A stretch of DNA of 64,000 bases from Yinghuangia soli (GTDB lineage Bacteria > Actinomycetota > Actinomycetes > Streptomycetales > Streptomycetaceae): contig NZ_JAKFHA010000041.1 of the NCBI RefSeq assembly GCF_021502675.1, positions 1 through 64,000 on the forward strand. Direction: 5' to 3'. The notes beneath the pieces are model-generated. The model had not been told where the DNA came from and searched no databases. It saw only the letters and a program-made list of their open reading frames with translations. The position numbers were made by a program, and so were the translations under genes. Of this stretch, positions 24,322 through 32,398 are shown piece by piece. Each line of letters opens with the position of its first letter. Position 1 is the stretch's first letter.

Positions 24322-25071
24322 ATGTCGAGCACTCTCCCGCGCCGCGTGGCCCAGGCCGCGCTGCTGGTCGCCGCCGCGGGTGCCGCCCCCGTCCTGGCCG
24401 CCCCCGCGGCCCACGCCGACCTGCCGCTGGCCGGCCTCGGCGGACTCGGCGGCATCACCCAGCCCGACCTGGCGGGCCTCCCGCAGGTCGGCGGCGACAC
24501 TCTCGGCGGGGCGGGTGTCCTCGACGAGGCGGCCGGCCTGACGTCCATGGCCCAGCAGCCGGAGGTGGCCGAACTGGGCGCCCTCGCGCAGCCGGCCGAC
24601 CTGGCGAGCCTGAGCTCGATGGCGCAGCCGGACCTGTCCGCGGTCACCGCCCGGGTGCCCAAGCCGCAGCTGAGCGGCGTGACCGGGATGGCGTCCGAGG
24701 AGGTGTCCGGGCTCGGGCAGCTCGCGAACCCCGACTTCGCCGCGCTCGGCAGCGTCCAGCCGGACTTCTCCGACCTGACCGGTGCCGCCCAGCCGGACGT
24801 CGCGGTCCCCGCCGCGGCCAAGCGCGTCCCGGCCAAGGCCGCCGACGCCATGGGCCAGCGCCTGGAGAATTCCATCCTGGCCCCGGCCATGATGGGCATC
24901 GGCCCGTCGCTGCCGGTCGCCGGCTACGCCACCGACCAGTCCGTGAACGCCGCCATGCCGGCCACCGACGCGGCCCTGGCGCACGGCACGCAGCAGCACA
25001 TCGTGACGAACTCCGCGACGACGCTGGACGGCGTGAGCACGCCGCTGCGCGAGGTTCCGCAGCACCTCTGA
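24322..25071 (+). CDS. Exported Ala/Gly/Leu-rich protein with degenerate QPD repeats
   Basis: A 249-residue secreted protein. TTGAGGAG precedes ATG 24322 at 4 nt. The signal peptide has an Arg-Arg start, an Ala-rich core and AHA cleavage near residue 33. The mature region, about 45-165, carries a loose repeat of roughly 15-25 residues built on Q-P-D/E-hydrophobic-x-x-L ([52 protein letters not shown]). It has no cysteine, catalytic motif, membrane segment or sorting signal. A structural or surface role is a guess; I do not recognise the family. Confidence 0.7.
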   Translation: MSSTLPRRVAQAALLVAAAGAAPVLAAPAAHADLPLAGLGGLGGITQPDLAGLPQVGGDTLGGAGVLDEAAGLTSMAQQPEVAELGALAQPADLASLSSMAQPDLSAVTARVPKPQLSGVTGMASEEVSGLGQLANPDFAALGSVQPDFSDLTGAAQPDVAVPAAAKRVPAKAADAMGQRLENSILAPAMMGIGPSLPVAGYATDQSVNAAMPATDAALAHGTQQHIVTNSATTLDGVSTPLREVPQHL

Positions 25072-25104
25072 TCACAGCCGGTCTGCACCGACCGAGCCGA
25101 TCGA

Positions 25105-25127
25105 CGGGGTCCGGCCTCCGGACCCCG
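25105..25127. terminator. Hairpin after the exported QPD-repeat protein
   Basis: Perfect 10-bp arms CGGGGTCCGG (25105-25114) and CCGGACCCCG (25118-25127) with a 3-nt loop. Confidence 0.65.
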
Positions 25128-25144
25128 GCTGCGGATCCGCCGGG

Positions 25145-25177
25145 TGTGCGGGGCGGTACCGAGCACCGCCCCGCACA
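25145..25177. terminator. Hairpin directly after dapC
   Basis: Perfect 13-bp arms TGTGCGGGGCGGT (25145-25157) and ACCGCCCCGCACA (25165-25177), 7-nt loop, adjacent to the dapC stop codon on the minus strand. Confidence 0.7.
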
Positions 25178-26332
25178 TCAGGACGCCTTGAGCCGCTCGA
25201 CCGCCGCCGCCACGCGCTCGTCCGTCGCGGTGAATGCCACCCGGACGTGCCGCTCCCCCGCGGTGCCGTAGAAGTCGCCGGGCGCCACGAGCACACCGCG
25301 CTCGGCCAGCCACCCCACGGTCTCCCAGCAGGGCTCGTCCCGCGTCGCCCACAGGTAGAGGCTCGCCTCGGAGTGCTCGATGCGGAACCCGGCCGACTCG
25401 AACGCGTCGCGCAGCTGCGCCCGCCGGGCCGCATAGCGCGCCTTCTGCTCGGCCACGTGCGCGTCGTCGCCGAACGCCACCCGCATGGCCTCCTGCACCG
25501 GACCCGGCACGATCATGCCCGCGTGCTTGCGCACCGCCAGGAGTTCGCGCACCACGTCCGGGTCGCCGGTCACGAAACCGGCCCGGTAGCCGGCCAGGTT
25601 CGAGCGCTTCGAGAGCGAGTGCACGGCCAGCAGGCCCTCGTGCGAACCGCCGCAGATGTCCGGGTGCAGCACGGAGACCGGCTCGGCCTCCCAGCCCAGT
25701 TCGATGTAGCACTCGTCGGAGACCAGGAGCGCGCCGATCGAGCGCGCCCAGGCCACCAGCTCGCGCAGCTCGTCCGCGCCCTGCACGGCACCGTGCGGAT
25801 TGCCCGGCGAGTTGATCCAGACCATCCGCACGCCGTCCGCGGCGGGGCGTTCGCCGTCCGCCATCGGCACCGGCTCGGCACCGGCCAGGCGGGCCCCGAC
25901 GTCGTACGTCGGGTACGCCAGTGCCGGGTGCAGCACCTTGTCGCCCGGGCCCAGGCCCAGTTGCGCGGGCAGGCCGGCGACCAGTTCCTTGGTGCCGATC
26001 ACCGGCAGCACCGCCGCCGGGTCGGCGCCGGTCACGCCGAGCCGCCGGCGCAGCCAGCCGGCCACCGACTCGCGCAGTGCGGCGGTGCCGTAAGTGAGGG
26101 GATAGCCCGGCGAGTCCGCGGCCGCGGCGAGCGCGTCCCGGACCAGCTCGGGGGTCGGGTCGACAGGCGTCCCGACGGAAAGGTCGACGATCCCGCCGGC
26201 ATGTGCCGCGGCGGTCGCCTTGTACGACTCCAGCCGGTCCCAGGGGAACTCGGGCAGGCGTCCGGAGACGCGCCGCGCCGCCCACCCCTGGGCAGGGGCG
26301 GGCGGCGCGGTGCGGTCGAGCGGTGCGGTCAC
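25178..26332 (-). CDS. dapC: N-succinyldiaminopimelate aminotransferase
   Basis: A 384-residue class I/II PLP aminotransferase for the succinylase branch of lysine/diaminopimelate synthesis. Motifs are DLSVGTPVDPTP (substrate loop), YPLTYGTAALRESVAGWL, INSPGNPHGA, VSDECYIELGW and the PLP lysine in HSLSKRSNLAGYRAGF. The GTG at 26332 lies 6 nt past the fdxA stop, with GAGGA in the fdxA coding end serving as ribosome site, so the two genes form an operon. The fdx-dapC pair is conserved in actinobacteria. DapE, the next enzyme, is encoded 2 kb away. Confidence 0.9.
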   Translation of the reverse strand: MTAPLDRTAPPAPAQGWAARRVSGRLPEFPWDRLESYKATAAAHAGGIVDLSVGTPVDPTPELVRDALAAAADSPGYPLTYGTAALRESVAGWLRRRLGVTGADPAAVLPVIGTKELVAGLPAQLGLGPGDKVLHPALAYPTYDVGARLAGAEPVPMADGERPAADGVRMVWINSPGNPHGAVQGADELRELVAWARSIGALLVSDECYIELGWEAEPVSVLHPDICGGSHEGLLAVHSLSKRSNLAGYRAGFVTGDPDVVRELLAVRKHAGMIVPGPVQEAMRVAFGDDAHVAEQKARYAARRAQLRDAFESAGFRIEHSEASLYLWATRDEPCWETVGWLAERGVLVAPGDFYGTAGERHVRVAFTATDERVAAAVERLKAS

Positions 26333-26337
26333 GACGC

Positions 26338-26664
26338 TCAGTCGTCCTCGCCCTGCGGGGGCAGCGCGGCGATGACGGCGTGGTCCTTCTCGATCAGGCC
26401 GAGCTTGGAGGCGCCGCCGGGCGAGCCCAGGTCGTCGAAGAACTCGACGTTGGCCTTGTAGTAGTCCTGCCACTCCTTCGGGACGTCGTCCTCGTAGAAG
26501 ATCGCCTCGACGGGGCAGACCGGCTCGCAGGCGCCGCAGTCGACGCACTCGTCAGGGTGGATGTACAGGGCCCGCTGGCCCTCGTAGATGCAGTCGACGG
26601 GGCACTCCTCGATGCAAGCCTTGTCCTTCACGTCGACGCAGGGCTGCGCGATGACGTACGTCAC
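26338..26664 (-). CDS. fdxA: 7Fe-8S/4Fe-4S ferredoxin
   Basis: A 108-residue bacterial seven-iron ferredoxin, a cytoplasmic electron carrier. Cysteines are at 9, 17, 21, 25, 40, 43, 46 and 50. The pattern fits one 3Fe-4S cluster (Cys9, 17, 50) and one 4Fe-4S cluster (Cys21, 40, 43, 46), with Cys25 free. The C-terminal 50-residue extension (PKEWQDYYKANVEFF) is typical of the FdxA group. GTG 26664 has GAGGAGG 8 nt upstream. It is the first gene of the operon with dapC and is divergent from a GNAT gene. Confidence 0.93.
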   Translation of the reverse strand: MTYVIAQPCVDVKDKACIEECPVDCIYEGQRALYIHPDECVDCGACEPVCPVEAIFYEDDVPKEWQDYYKANVEFFDDLGSPGGASKLGLIEKDHAVIAALPPQGEDD

Positions 26665-26833
26665 GTGGGATTCCTCCTCATGGCGGGCTACGCCTTAGGT
26701 CGTTACAGATGCGCGGGAGCGCGGCAACGTCGATGCCCGTCACTAGTATCGCGGTGGTCCCGGGCTATCTCCTAGCGGGCCCATATCAGCAGAGATCTCC
26801 GGCGGAGTTCATACGGATCAGGGGGCACACCAG

Positions 26834-27874
26834 GTGAACCGGATCACACCCGAAGACGTCGGCCGGCGCGTGTCGGTTCGGCGCCTGCTGAGCGGGCCGG
26901 ACGAGCCCGTCCAGTACGGCGATGTCGTCGGCGACCTCACCGGGTGGGCCGACGGCGTCCTCACGATCACCCGAAGGGACGGTTCCGTCGCCCGGGTGGC
27001 CGAGCGCACCCTGGTGGCCGGCAAGGTCGTGCCGCCCGCCCCGGCCCGCGGCCCGGCGGCCGTGCCGGTCGAGGCCCTGCAGAGCGCCGCCGACCGGGCC
27101 TGGCCGGCGGTCGAGTACGCCGGGCTCGGCGACTGGCGGCTGCGCGCCTCCGCGGGGTTCACCCGGCGCGCCAACTCGGTGCTGGTGACCGGGTCCCCGG
27201 ACCGCCCGCTGCCGGACGCGGTCGCGGCCGCCGAGGCCTGGTACGCGGACCGCGGGCTGCCCGCCTACTTCCAGGTGGTGGCCGGCTCCGCGGCGGACCG
27301 GCACCTCGCCGAGGCCGGCTGGGAGGCGCAGGCCCGGGCGATCGTGCAGGTCGCCCGGCTCGGCGCGGTGGCCGACCTGCTCGGCGACCCGGACGCCGGC
27401 GCCCCCGGCACGGTCGAGCTGGCCGACGCACCGGACCGGTCCTGGATGGCGCGGTACCACAAGGTGGCCGCCGAAGGCCCGGGCGCGGACGCCGCCCGGC
27501 ACGTGCTGGCCGGCCCGCGCGGCACCGTCTTCGCGCAGCTGCGCGAGCCCGGCCAGGAGGTCCCGACCGCGATCGGGCGGGCCACCGTGGACCTGGGCGG
27601 CAGCACGATGCCCGGCCCCGGCGGACTCGCCACGGGGCTGCGGGTGGTGAGCTACACCGCGATAGAGGTCGACCCGGCGTACCGGCGCCGCGGACTCGGC
27701 CGCCGCATCATGGCGGCCCTGACCCGGCACGCCCTGGACGCGGGGGCGACCACCGCGCTGCTGTCCGTCGAGGACGACAACGAACCGGCCGTGCGCATGT
27801 ACGCCGGGCTGGGCTTCGCCGAGCACCACCGCTACCACTACCGCGTCCGGACCGCGGACACGGGCACGCACTGA
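26834..27874 (+). CDS. GNAT N-acetyltransferase with N-terminal SH3-like domain (Rv0428c-like)
   Basis: A 346-residue cytoplasmic protein. AGGGGG lies 8 nt before GTG 26834. Residues 1-65 form a small beta-barrel (RVSVRRLLSG ... YGDVVGDLTGW ... LTITRRDGSVARV) like the SH3-type domain of the mycobacterial Rv0428c group. Residues about 85-345 hold a degenerate GNAT half followed by a full GNAT domain. The acetyl-CoA motif is VDPAYRRRGLGRRIM (about 278-292), and SVEDDNEPAVRMYAGLGF is the C-terminal signature. The substrate is unknown. It is divergent from fdxA and ends in a hairpin. Confidence 0.82.
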   Translation: MNRITPEDVGRRVSVRRLLSGPDEPVQYGDVVGDLTGWADGVLTITRRDGSVARVAERTLVAGKVVPPAPARGPAAVPVEALQSAADRAWPAVEYAGLGDWRLRASAGFTRRANSVLVTGSPDRPLPDAVAAAEAWYADRGLPAYFQVVAGSAADRHLAEAGWEAQARAIVQVARLGAVADLLGDPDAGAPGTVELADAPDRSWMARYHKVAAEGPGADAARHVLAGPRGTVFAQLREPGQEVPTAIGRATVDLGGSTMPGPGGLATGLRVVSYTAIEVDPAYRRRGLGRRIMAALTRHALDAGATTALLSVEDDNEPAVRMYAGLGFAEHHRYHYRVRTADTGTH

Positions 27875-27878
27875 GCGA

Positions 27879-27903
27879 GGGCGCCCCTTGCCGCCGGGCG
27901 CCC
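27879..27903. terminator. Short hairpin after the GNAT gene
   Basis: GGGCGCCC at 27879-27886 and again at 27896-27903 (self-complementary units) can pair across a 9-nt loop, 5 bp past the stop codon. Confidence 0.5.
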
Positions 27904-27976
27904 CGCTCGTCCCCCGGATGCGGCACGCTGGACCTCCGGACCGCCAACTCCACCACTACCGCAGGGAGCCGCCGGG

Positions 27977-28834
27977 GTGAACGACCCGAATGCCGCGCCC
28001 GCCCGCCGAGCGCGATTCGCCGAGGTGGTGCGCGCCGACCCGGTCGATCTGGCCGAGGCGTGCCTGCTGATGGGTGCCGAGGCGGACCCCGCGCTGGACA
28101 TCAAGACCGGCCTCGTCGAACTCGACCGGCTGGCCGGTGCGGTGGCCGCGAAGCTGACCGGCCCCGCGGACACCGAGGCGCCCGCCCGGGCGGCCGCGGT
28201 GCTGGCCTTGGTGCTCGGCGCCCGGGCGGGCTTCGGCGGGGCGCAGGCCGACTACGCCGATCTGCGGTCCTCGCTGCTGCCCGAGGTGCTGCGGCGCCGC
28301 CGCGGGCTGCCGATCCTGCTGTCCGTGGTGTGGATCGAGGTGGGGCGCCGGGTCGGGCTGCCGGTGTACGGGGTCGCGCTGCCCGGCCATTTCGTGGTCG
28401 GGATCGGGGACCCGGACGGCGAGTTCGTGCTCGCCGACCCGTTCGCCGGCGGCCGGCTGCTGACCGTCGACGACGCCCGCGGCATCGCCATCGGTGCGGG
28501 CGGCTCCCCCGACGACCCGCATCTGCTGGCTCCGGCCCTGCCGTCCGCGATCCTGCTGCGCATCCTCAACAACATCCGGGTCTGGGCGCAGAATCCGCAG
28601 CAGGCCCCGGAGCGCGCCTGGACGCGCCTGTGGGCCGTGGAACTGTCGCTGCTGCTGCCCCGGCACCCTGCCGCGCTGCGCCGCGAGCGCGGCACGCTGC
28701 TGGTGCAGACCGGGGATTTCACCGGCGGTGCCGCGGAGTTGGACGACTTCGCCGACCTGGTCGGGGCGATCGACCGGGCGCTGGCGGAGACCGTGCGGCG
28801 CGAGGCGCGCGAGGCCCGGGCCCGCCTCAACTGA
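27977..28834 (+). CDS. SirB1-type transglutaminase-like protein
   Basis: A 285-residue cytoplasmic protein of the SirB1/transglutaminase-like family. The GTG start has GGAG about 8 nt upstream. The family core is RRRRGLPILLSVVWIEVGRRVGLPVYGVALPGHFVVG (about 109-145), with the conserved PGHF. As in most SirB1 proteins, the position of the transglutaminase Cys is not Cys (Leu/Ser), so it is probably not a protease. The C-terminal part (LLRILNNIRVWAQ, then helices ending in a charged segment) fits the TPR-like end of the family. Function unknown. Its stop is only 12 bp from the convergent GH18 gene. Confidence 0.82.
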   Translation: MNDPNAAPARRARFAEVVRADPVDLAEACLLMGAEADPALDIKTGLVELDRLAGAVAAKLTGPADTEAPARAAAVLALVLGARAGFGGAQADYADLRSSLLPEVLRRRRGLPILLSVVWIEVGRRVGLPVYGVALPGHFVVGIGDPDGEFVLADPFAGGRLLTVDDARGIAIGAGGSPDDPHLLAPALPSAILLRILNNIRVWAQNPQQAPERAWTRLWAVELSLLLPRHPAALRRERGTLLVQTGDFTGGAAELDDFADLVGAIDRALAETVRREAREARARLN

Positions 28835-28846
28835 CCCGGGGCGGGG

Positions 28847-30493
28847 CTACTTGGCCTGGAAGGCCCGCGCGTACGCGTGCGGCACCTGCGGGAGCCCGCT
28901 GCACGGCGGTTCGTCCGCCGCGTTGGTGCCCGAGCACGCGCGGTCCCGGACCGCGGACCACCACGACAGCCGGCCCAGGTTGTTCGCCGCGGCGAAGGCG
29001 GCCAGTTGGCGGGCGTCCGCGAGCGTGAAGACCTCGCCGGGCACGTCCCCGGACCCGATGAGCGGCGTGACGGACAGGATTTGCCAGGCCTGCTGGTCGG
29101 ACATCTGCAGCCAGATGGACCGCAGTTGGCCGTGCGCCGCGCGGGCCGCGTCCATGGCGTAGCGGCCCATGTTCCCGGCCGGGTCCGGCGCGTTCGCGGC
29201 GCCGTAGTCCATCGCCAGCAGGTTCACCGAGTCGACGCCGACCTGGCGGGCCGCCGCGTCGCGCAGCAGGGCCATGGCCTCCGGGCCGAGCCCGGCCGGG
29301 CCGGCCGGCAGCGTGTAGGTGATCTCCACGGAGCGCCCGTCGCGGCGGAGGCCGTCGCGCAGCAGGCCGAGGGCGATGTTGCGGCGTTCGACGATGTCCG
29401 GCCGGCCGAGCGAGCGGCCTTCGACGTCCAGGTCGATGCGGTCGACCTCGTAGGTGTCCACCACCGCCCGGTACGCGGCGGCCAGTTCCTCGGGAGTCGC
29501 GCAGGACGCCGCGAGGTCGGTGCCGGCCGCGCCGCCGAACGAGACCGAGGCCCGGCCGCCCAGCGCCCGGAGTTCGGCGAACTTCGCGGTGATGCCCGGG
29601 TCGTCCAGGCGTATCCCGCCGCCCCACGCGGGCCGGCAGCCGCCGAGGTCGACCACGAACGCCAGGGTCCAGTCGGTGATTCCGGTCGCGGCGGCCGCGG
29701 CGGCCAGGTCGTAGGAACCGGGCGCGGCGAGGTCGAGGTACGGGCGGAGCGGGACGCCCTGCGCGGTGCCGCCCGGATTGCCCGTCCGGCTCGCGGGAGT
29801 CTGCGGCGGAGGCGCCGTGCCGGGTCCGGCCCCGCTGCCCGCGGTGGCGCCGCCGGGCGGCGGCGATCCCGTGGCGGCCGCGCCACTGGATGCGCCGGGC
29901 ACCGGATGGCCCGGCTGCGTACGCGGGTTCGCCGGTCCGGCGCCCGAGGTCGCGGTGGGTTCGGGGGCGGTGCGGGAGCGCTCGCCGGCGGACTCGACCA
30001 GGGCGCCGCCCATGCAGGGGTGCCGGTTGATGGTGCAGTCGACCGGAGTCTCGAAGGGCGGGACGGACGGGTCCACATGCCGGGCCTCGAAGCCGACCAC
30101 GGCGGTCTCGCCGGGCCGCAGCGCGTGGTTCCAGTCCTCGCTGCGGATCGTGTAGCGGGCGCCGTCCCGGTCGAGGCGCCCGTTCCACAAGGTGGTGACC
30201 TCGCTGCCGGGCGGCAGCCGGAAGCGCAACGTCCAGCCCTGCACGGTCTCGTCGCCGGCGTTGCGCAGGATGTACTGGGCGCTGAAGCCGTTGTCCCAGC
30301 TGCCGGTGCGCACGTACTCCGCACTCAGCCGGTCGGGCTTGTCCTCGCCGGAGAAGGCCACCACGAAAACCGCGGGCAGTGCGGCCAGGACGACCGCGGT
30401 GACGGCCCAGCGGACCCGGCCGCGCAGGGCGTCACGGGCACGCGTCGACCACGGAGTTCGCGCAGTCGGCGCGGTCGCGCGGCGCAGCCCCAT
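28847..30493 (-). CDS. Membrane-anchored GH18 chitinase-like protein with CBM2-like module
   Basis: A 548-residue surface protein. ATG 30493 has GGAGG 7-8 nt upstream. A single membrane helix (about 30-50, WAVTAVVLAALPAVFVVAF) follows a basic N-terminus, with no clear cleavage site. Residues about 55-165 look like a cellulose-binding (CBM2-type) beta-sandwich (WDNGFSAQYILRNAGDETVQGWTLRFRLPPG; two Cys). A 90-residue Pro/Gly/Thr linker leads to a GH18 barrel (about 250-548) with the catalytic D-x-x-D-x-D-x-E as DRIDLDVE. Such streptomycete proteins are often called chitinases, but activity needs testing. It overlaps no neighbour. Confidence 0.8.
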   Translation of the reverse strand: MGLRRATAPTARTPWSTRARDALRGRVRWAVTAVVLAALPAVFVVAFSGEDKPDRLSAEYVRTGSWDNGFSAQYILRNAGDETVQGWTLRFRLPPGSEVTTLWNGRLDRDGARYTIRSEDWNHALRPGETAVVGFEARHVDPSVPPFETPVDCTINRHPCMGGALVESAGERSRTAPEPTATSGAGPANPRTQPGHPVPGASSGAAATGSPPPGGATAGSGAGPGTAPPPQTPASRTGNPGGTAQGVPLRPYLDLAAPGSYDLAAAAAATGITDWTLAFVVDLGGCRPAWGGGIRLDDPGITAKFAELRALGGRASVSFGGAAGTDLAASCATPEELAAAYRAVVDTYEVDRIDLDVEGRSLGRPDIVERRNIALGLLRDGLRRDGRSVEITYTLPAGPAGLGPEAMALLRDAAARQVGVDSVNLLAMDYGAANAPDPAGNMGRYAMDAARAAHGQLRSIWLQMSDQQAWQILSVTPLIGSGDVPGEVFTLADARQLAAFAAANNLGRLSWWSAVRDRACSGTNAADEPPCSGLPQVPHAYARAFQAK

Positions 30494-30675
30494 GGCCCTG
30501 CCTCCGAAGTGCTGCACAGACCCGGCGCGGAACTCCGGCCGGGCGGACCGGCGTCGGCCGAACTCGCCGCCGCTGGTGGCGCCTGGACTCTACTCCTCCG
30601 TTCGGCGGCGCAGATGCGAACACGGTACGCGGCGCCCGTGGAGCCGGTCACATCATGATCGACTGTCTCACTATG

Positions 30676-30681
30676 TAAAAT
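30676..30681 (+). promoter_or_regulatory. AT-rich promoter, candidate -10 TAAAAT
   Basis: TAAAAT lies in a markedly AT-rich stretch (about 30650-30700) and 14 nt before the methyltransferase ATG, flanked by CTCA and TGAG half-sites (30667-30670, 30683-30686). A clear -35 is not seen. Confidence 0.4.
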
Positions 30682-30695
30682 ATGAGTCTCAAATT

Positions 30696-31487
30696 ATGGA
30701 GTCGACCCTTAAGCTGCAAGGCATGACTTGGAATGCAATGCAGTACGACAACAACTTCTCGTTCGTTTCGGCATACGGCCGCGGAGTGGTCGAGCTGCTG
30801 GCCGCCGAGCCCGGCGAACGCATCCTCGACCTGGGCTGCGGGACCGGCGATCTGGCCGTCGAGATCGCCGCCTCGGGGGCGTCCGTGCACGGCATCGACG
30901 GCGACGCCGAGATGATCCGCACCGCCGTCGCGAAGCACGGAGAGGCCGCCGGGGCACCGACGTTCGCGGTCGCGGACGGCCACACCTTCACGGTGGCCGA
31001 GCCGTTCGACGCGGTGTTCTCCAACGCCGCACTGCACTGGATGAAGCAGCCCGGCGAGGTGGCCGCCCGGGTCCGCGACGCGCTGGTGCCGGGCGGCCGG
31101 TTCGTCGCCGAGTTCGGGGCGGGCCGCAACGTCGCCGCGCTGATCGAGGGCCTGCGCACCGCGGCCGCCGAGGTCGCGCCCGGCGTCCCCGTCGAACTGC
31201 CGTGGTACTTTCCGTCCACCGCCGAATACGCCACATGCCTGGAGCAGGCCGGATTCGAGGTCCGGACGACCTCGTACTTCGACCGCCCCACCGCGCTGAG
31301 CCCGGGCGACACGGCCGCAGACTGGTGGCGCATGTTCGGCCCGCTGGTACTGCGGCACTTCCCGGCCGACGTGCACGAACCGCTGCTGGCCCGCGTGGAC
31401 GACGTCCTGCGCGACCGGCTGACCCGCGAAGACGGCAGCTGGTACGCCGACTACGCCCGGCTGCGCTTCGTCGCGGTACGCCGCTGA
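30696..31487 (+). CDS. Class I SAM-dependent methyltransferase
   Basis: A 263-residue cytoplasmic methyltransferase. Motif I ILDLGCGTGDL is at about 47-57; motif II VHGIDGDAEMI at about 69-79; then FDAVFSNAALHWMKQP (about 107-122) and the post-motif LVPGGRFVAEFG. This layout is that of trans-aconitate/Tam-like and ubiquinone-type methyltransferases. The C-terminal half is substrate-specific and not recognised. ATG 30696 was chosen for length; ATG 30723 is possible, and neither has a good ribosome site. The upstream region is unusually AT-rich. It is divergent from the GH18 gene. Confidence 0.8.
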   Translation: MESTLKLQGMTWNAMQYDNNFSFVSAYGRGVVELLAAEPGERILDLGCGTGDLAVEIAASGASVHGIDGDAEMIRTAVAKHGEAAGAPTFAVADGHTFTVAEPFDAVFSNAALHWMKQPGEVAARVRDALVPGGRFVAEFGAGRNVAALIEGLRTAAAEVAPGVPVELPWYFPSTAEYATCLEQAGFEVRTTSYFDRPTALSPGDTAADWWRMFGPLVLRHFPADVHEPLLARVDDVLRDRLTREDGSWYADYARLRFVAVRR

Positions 31488-31508
31488 CCCCGGCCGCCCC
31501 GCCGAGCA

Positions 31509-31555
31509 CCCGCGCGGACCGAGTGCCGTGCCCCGTCGCGGGCGGTCCGCGCGGG
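31509..31555. terminator. 12-bp stem abutting the next promoter
   Basis: Perfect arms CCCGCGCGGACC (31509-31520) and GGTCCGCGCGGG (31544-31555) with a 23-nt loop. The right arm ends exactly at the putative -10 of the next gene, so it could be a terminator or a regulatory dyad. Confidence 0.45.
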
Positions 31556-31561
31556 TACGGT
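31556..31561 (+). promoter_or_regulatory. Putative -10 (TACGGT) of a leaderless transcript
   Basis: TACGGT ends 6 nt before ATG 31568, which has no Shine-Dalgarno. Confidence 0.4.
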
Positions 31562-31567
31562 GCCTTC

Positions 31568-32302
31568 ATGCTGCACCTGACCGACACCCGGACCGGCCGC
31601 CCGCAGCCCGTCGCCCCACCCGGCACCCGGCGGCTGCGGGTGGCCTACTGCCCCGCATCGCTGCGCGCCGCCCTCGCCGCCGATCTCGCCCGGCGGGCCG
31701 CGGAGCGCTCGCGGCTGGTCGTCGCGGTCGCCGCCCACGCCTGCGAACGCCCGGCTCTGCCCGGCCTGATGCGGTTCAACATCCACCCGCCGAACGGCGC
31801 CTCGGCACCGTTCGACGTGCACTTCCTCGGCCCCCGGGAGCCCTTGGACGCCGATGCCGAGCCCACCCCGGCGGACGCCGCCGACGCCCCGCGGCCCGGC
31901 TCCCCCGCGCGCATCCTGGTGTCCGTACCGCCCGATCCCGCACCCGAGGACACCCCGCCCGGCGACCCTCTCGTGCTGCGTCTCGCGCTGCTGGCCCAGG
32001 GCGTGTTCGCGGCCGGACCGCTCGGCTTCGCCGACTTCGCGGCCGCCGCCGACGCACTCGCGCTGCTGCGCGCCGACGTGGCGCGGTTCGCCGAGTCGCC
32101 GTCCGCCGCGATGCCCGCCGCCCGGGTGGCCGAGGTGCACGGCCTGATCGACGACGGCCTGGACACCGCGCACGCGCTGGCGCTTGCCCATGCGCTGCGC
32201 CGCGACGCCGGACTGGCCGAAGGGGCCCGCTTCGAGGCCCTCGTGCACCTCGACCGCTTCTGGGGCCTCGACGTGGCGCAGGACATCGGCCGCGCGCGCT
32301 GA
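31568..32302 (+). CDS. Hypothetical protein resembling a degenerate cysteinyl-tRNA synthetase
   Basis: A 244-residue protein. The N-terminus MLHLTDTRTGRPQPV recalls the start of CysRS and MshC (LRLYDTxTRxVxPV), followed by RRLRVAYCPASLRAALAADLARR where CysRS has its 'CGPTV...HIGH...D.LRR' segment. HIGH and KMSKS are both absent. Residues about 185-244 (LIDDGLDTAHALALAHALRR ... FEALVHLDRFWGLDVA) resemble the helical end of CysRS. About half of the normal length is missing, including most of the catalytic fold. This looks like a conserved, catalytically dead CysRS-like protein rather than a fresh pseudogene: the frame is intact. Function unknown; the family link is tentative. Confidence 0.6.
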   Translation: MLHLTDTRTGRPQPVAPPGTRRLRVAYCPASLRAALAADLARRAAERSRLVVAVAAHACERPALPGLMRFNIHPPNGASAPFDVHFLGPREPLDADAEPTPADAADAPRPGSPARILVSVPPDPAPEDTPPGDPLVLRLALLAQGVFAAGPLGFADFAAAADALALLRADVARFAESPSAAMPAARVAEVHGLIDDGLDTAHALALAHALRRDAGLAEGARFEALVHLDRFWGLDVAQDIGRAR

Positions 32303-32310
32303 GCCCGCGG

Positions 32311-32363
32311 AAACGCCGAGGGGCGGCCCTGGGCTTTGTGCCCGGGACCGCCCCTCGGCGTTT
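32311..32363. terminator. Long hairpin between convergent genes
   Basis: Perfect 16-bp outer arms AAACGCCGAGGGGCGG (32311-32326) and CCGCCCCTCGGCGTTT (32348-32363), with further pairing CCxGGGC/GCCCxGG inside. AAA/TTT ends give a short U-run in both directions. Confidence 0.85.
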
Positions 32364-32398
32364 CGTTCCGCGTCCGCCGAAGGCGGCCTGATGCAGCG

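Noticed and set aside
31568-32302. Fresh pseudogene of cysS
   Set aside because: The frame is intact with normal codon use and a promoter-like TACGGT at leaderless distance, so it is annotated as a coding gene of uncertain family.
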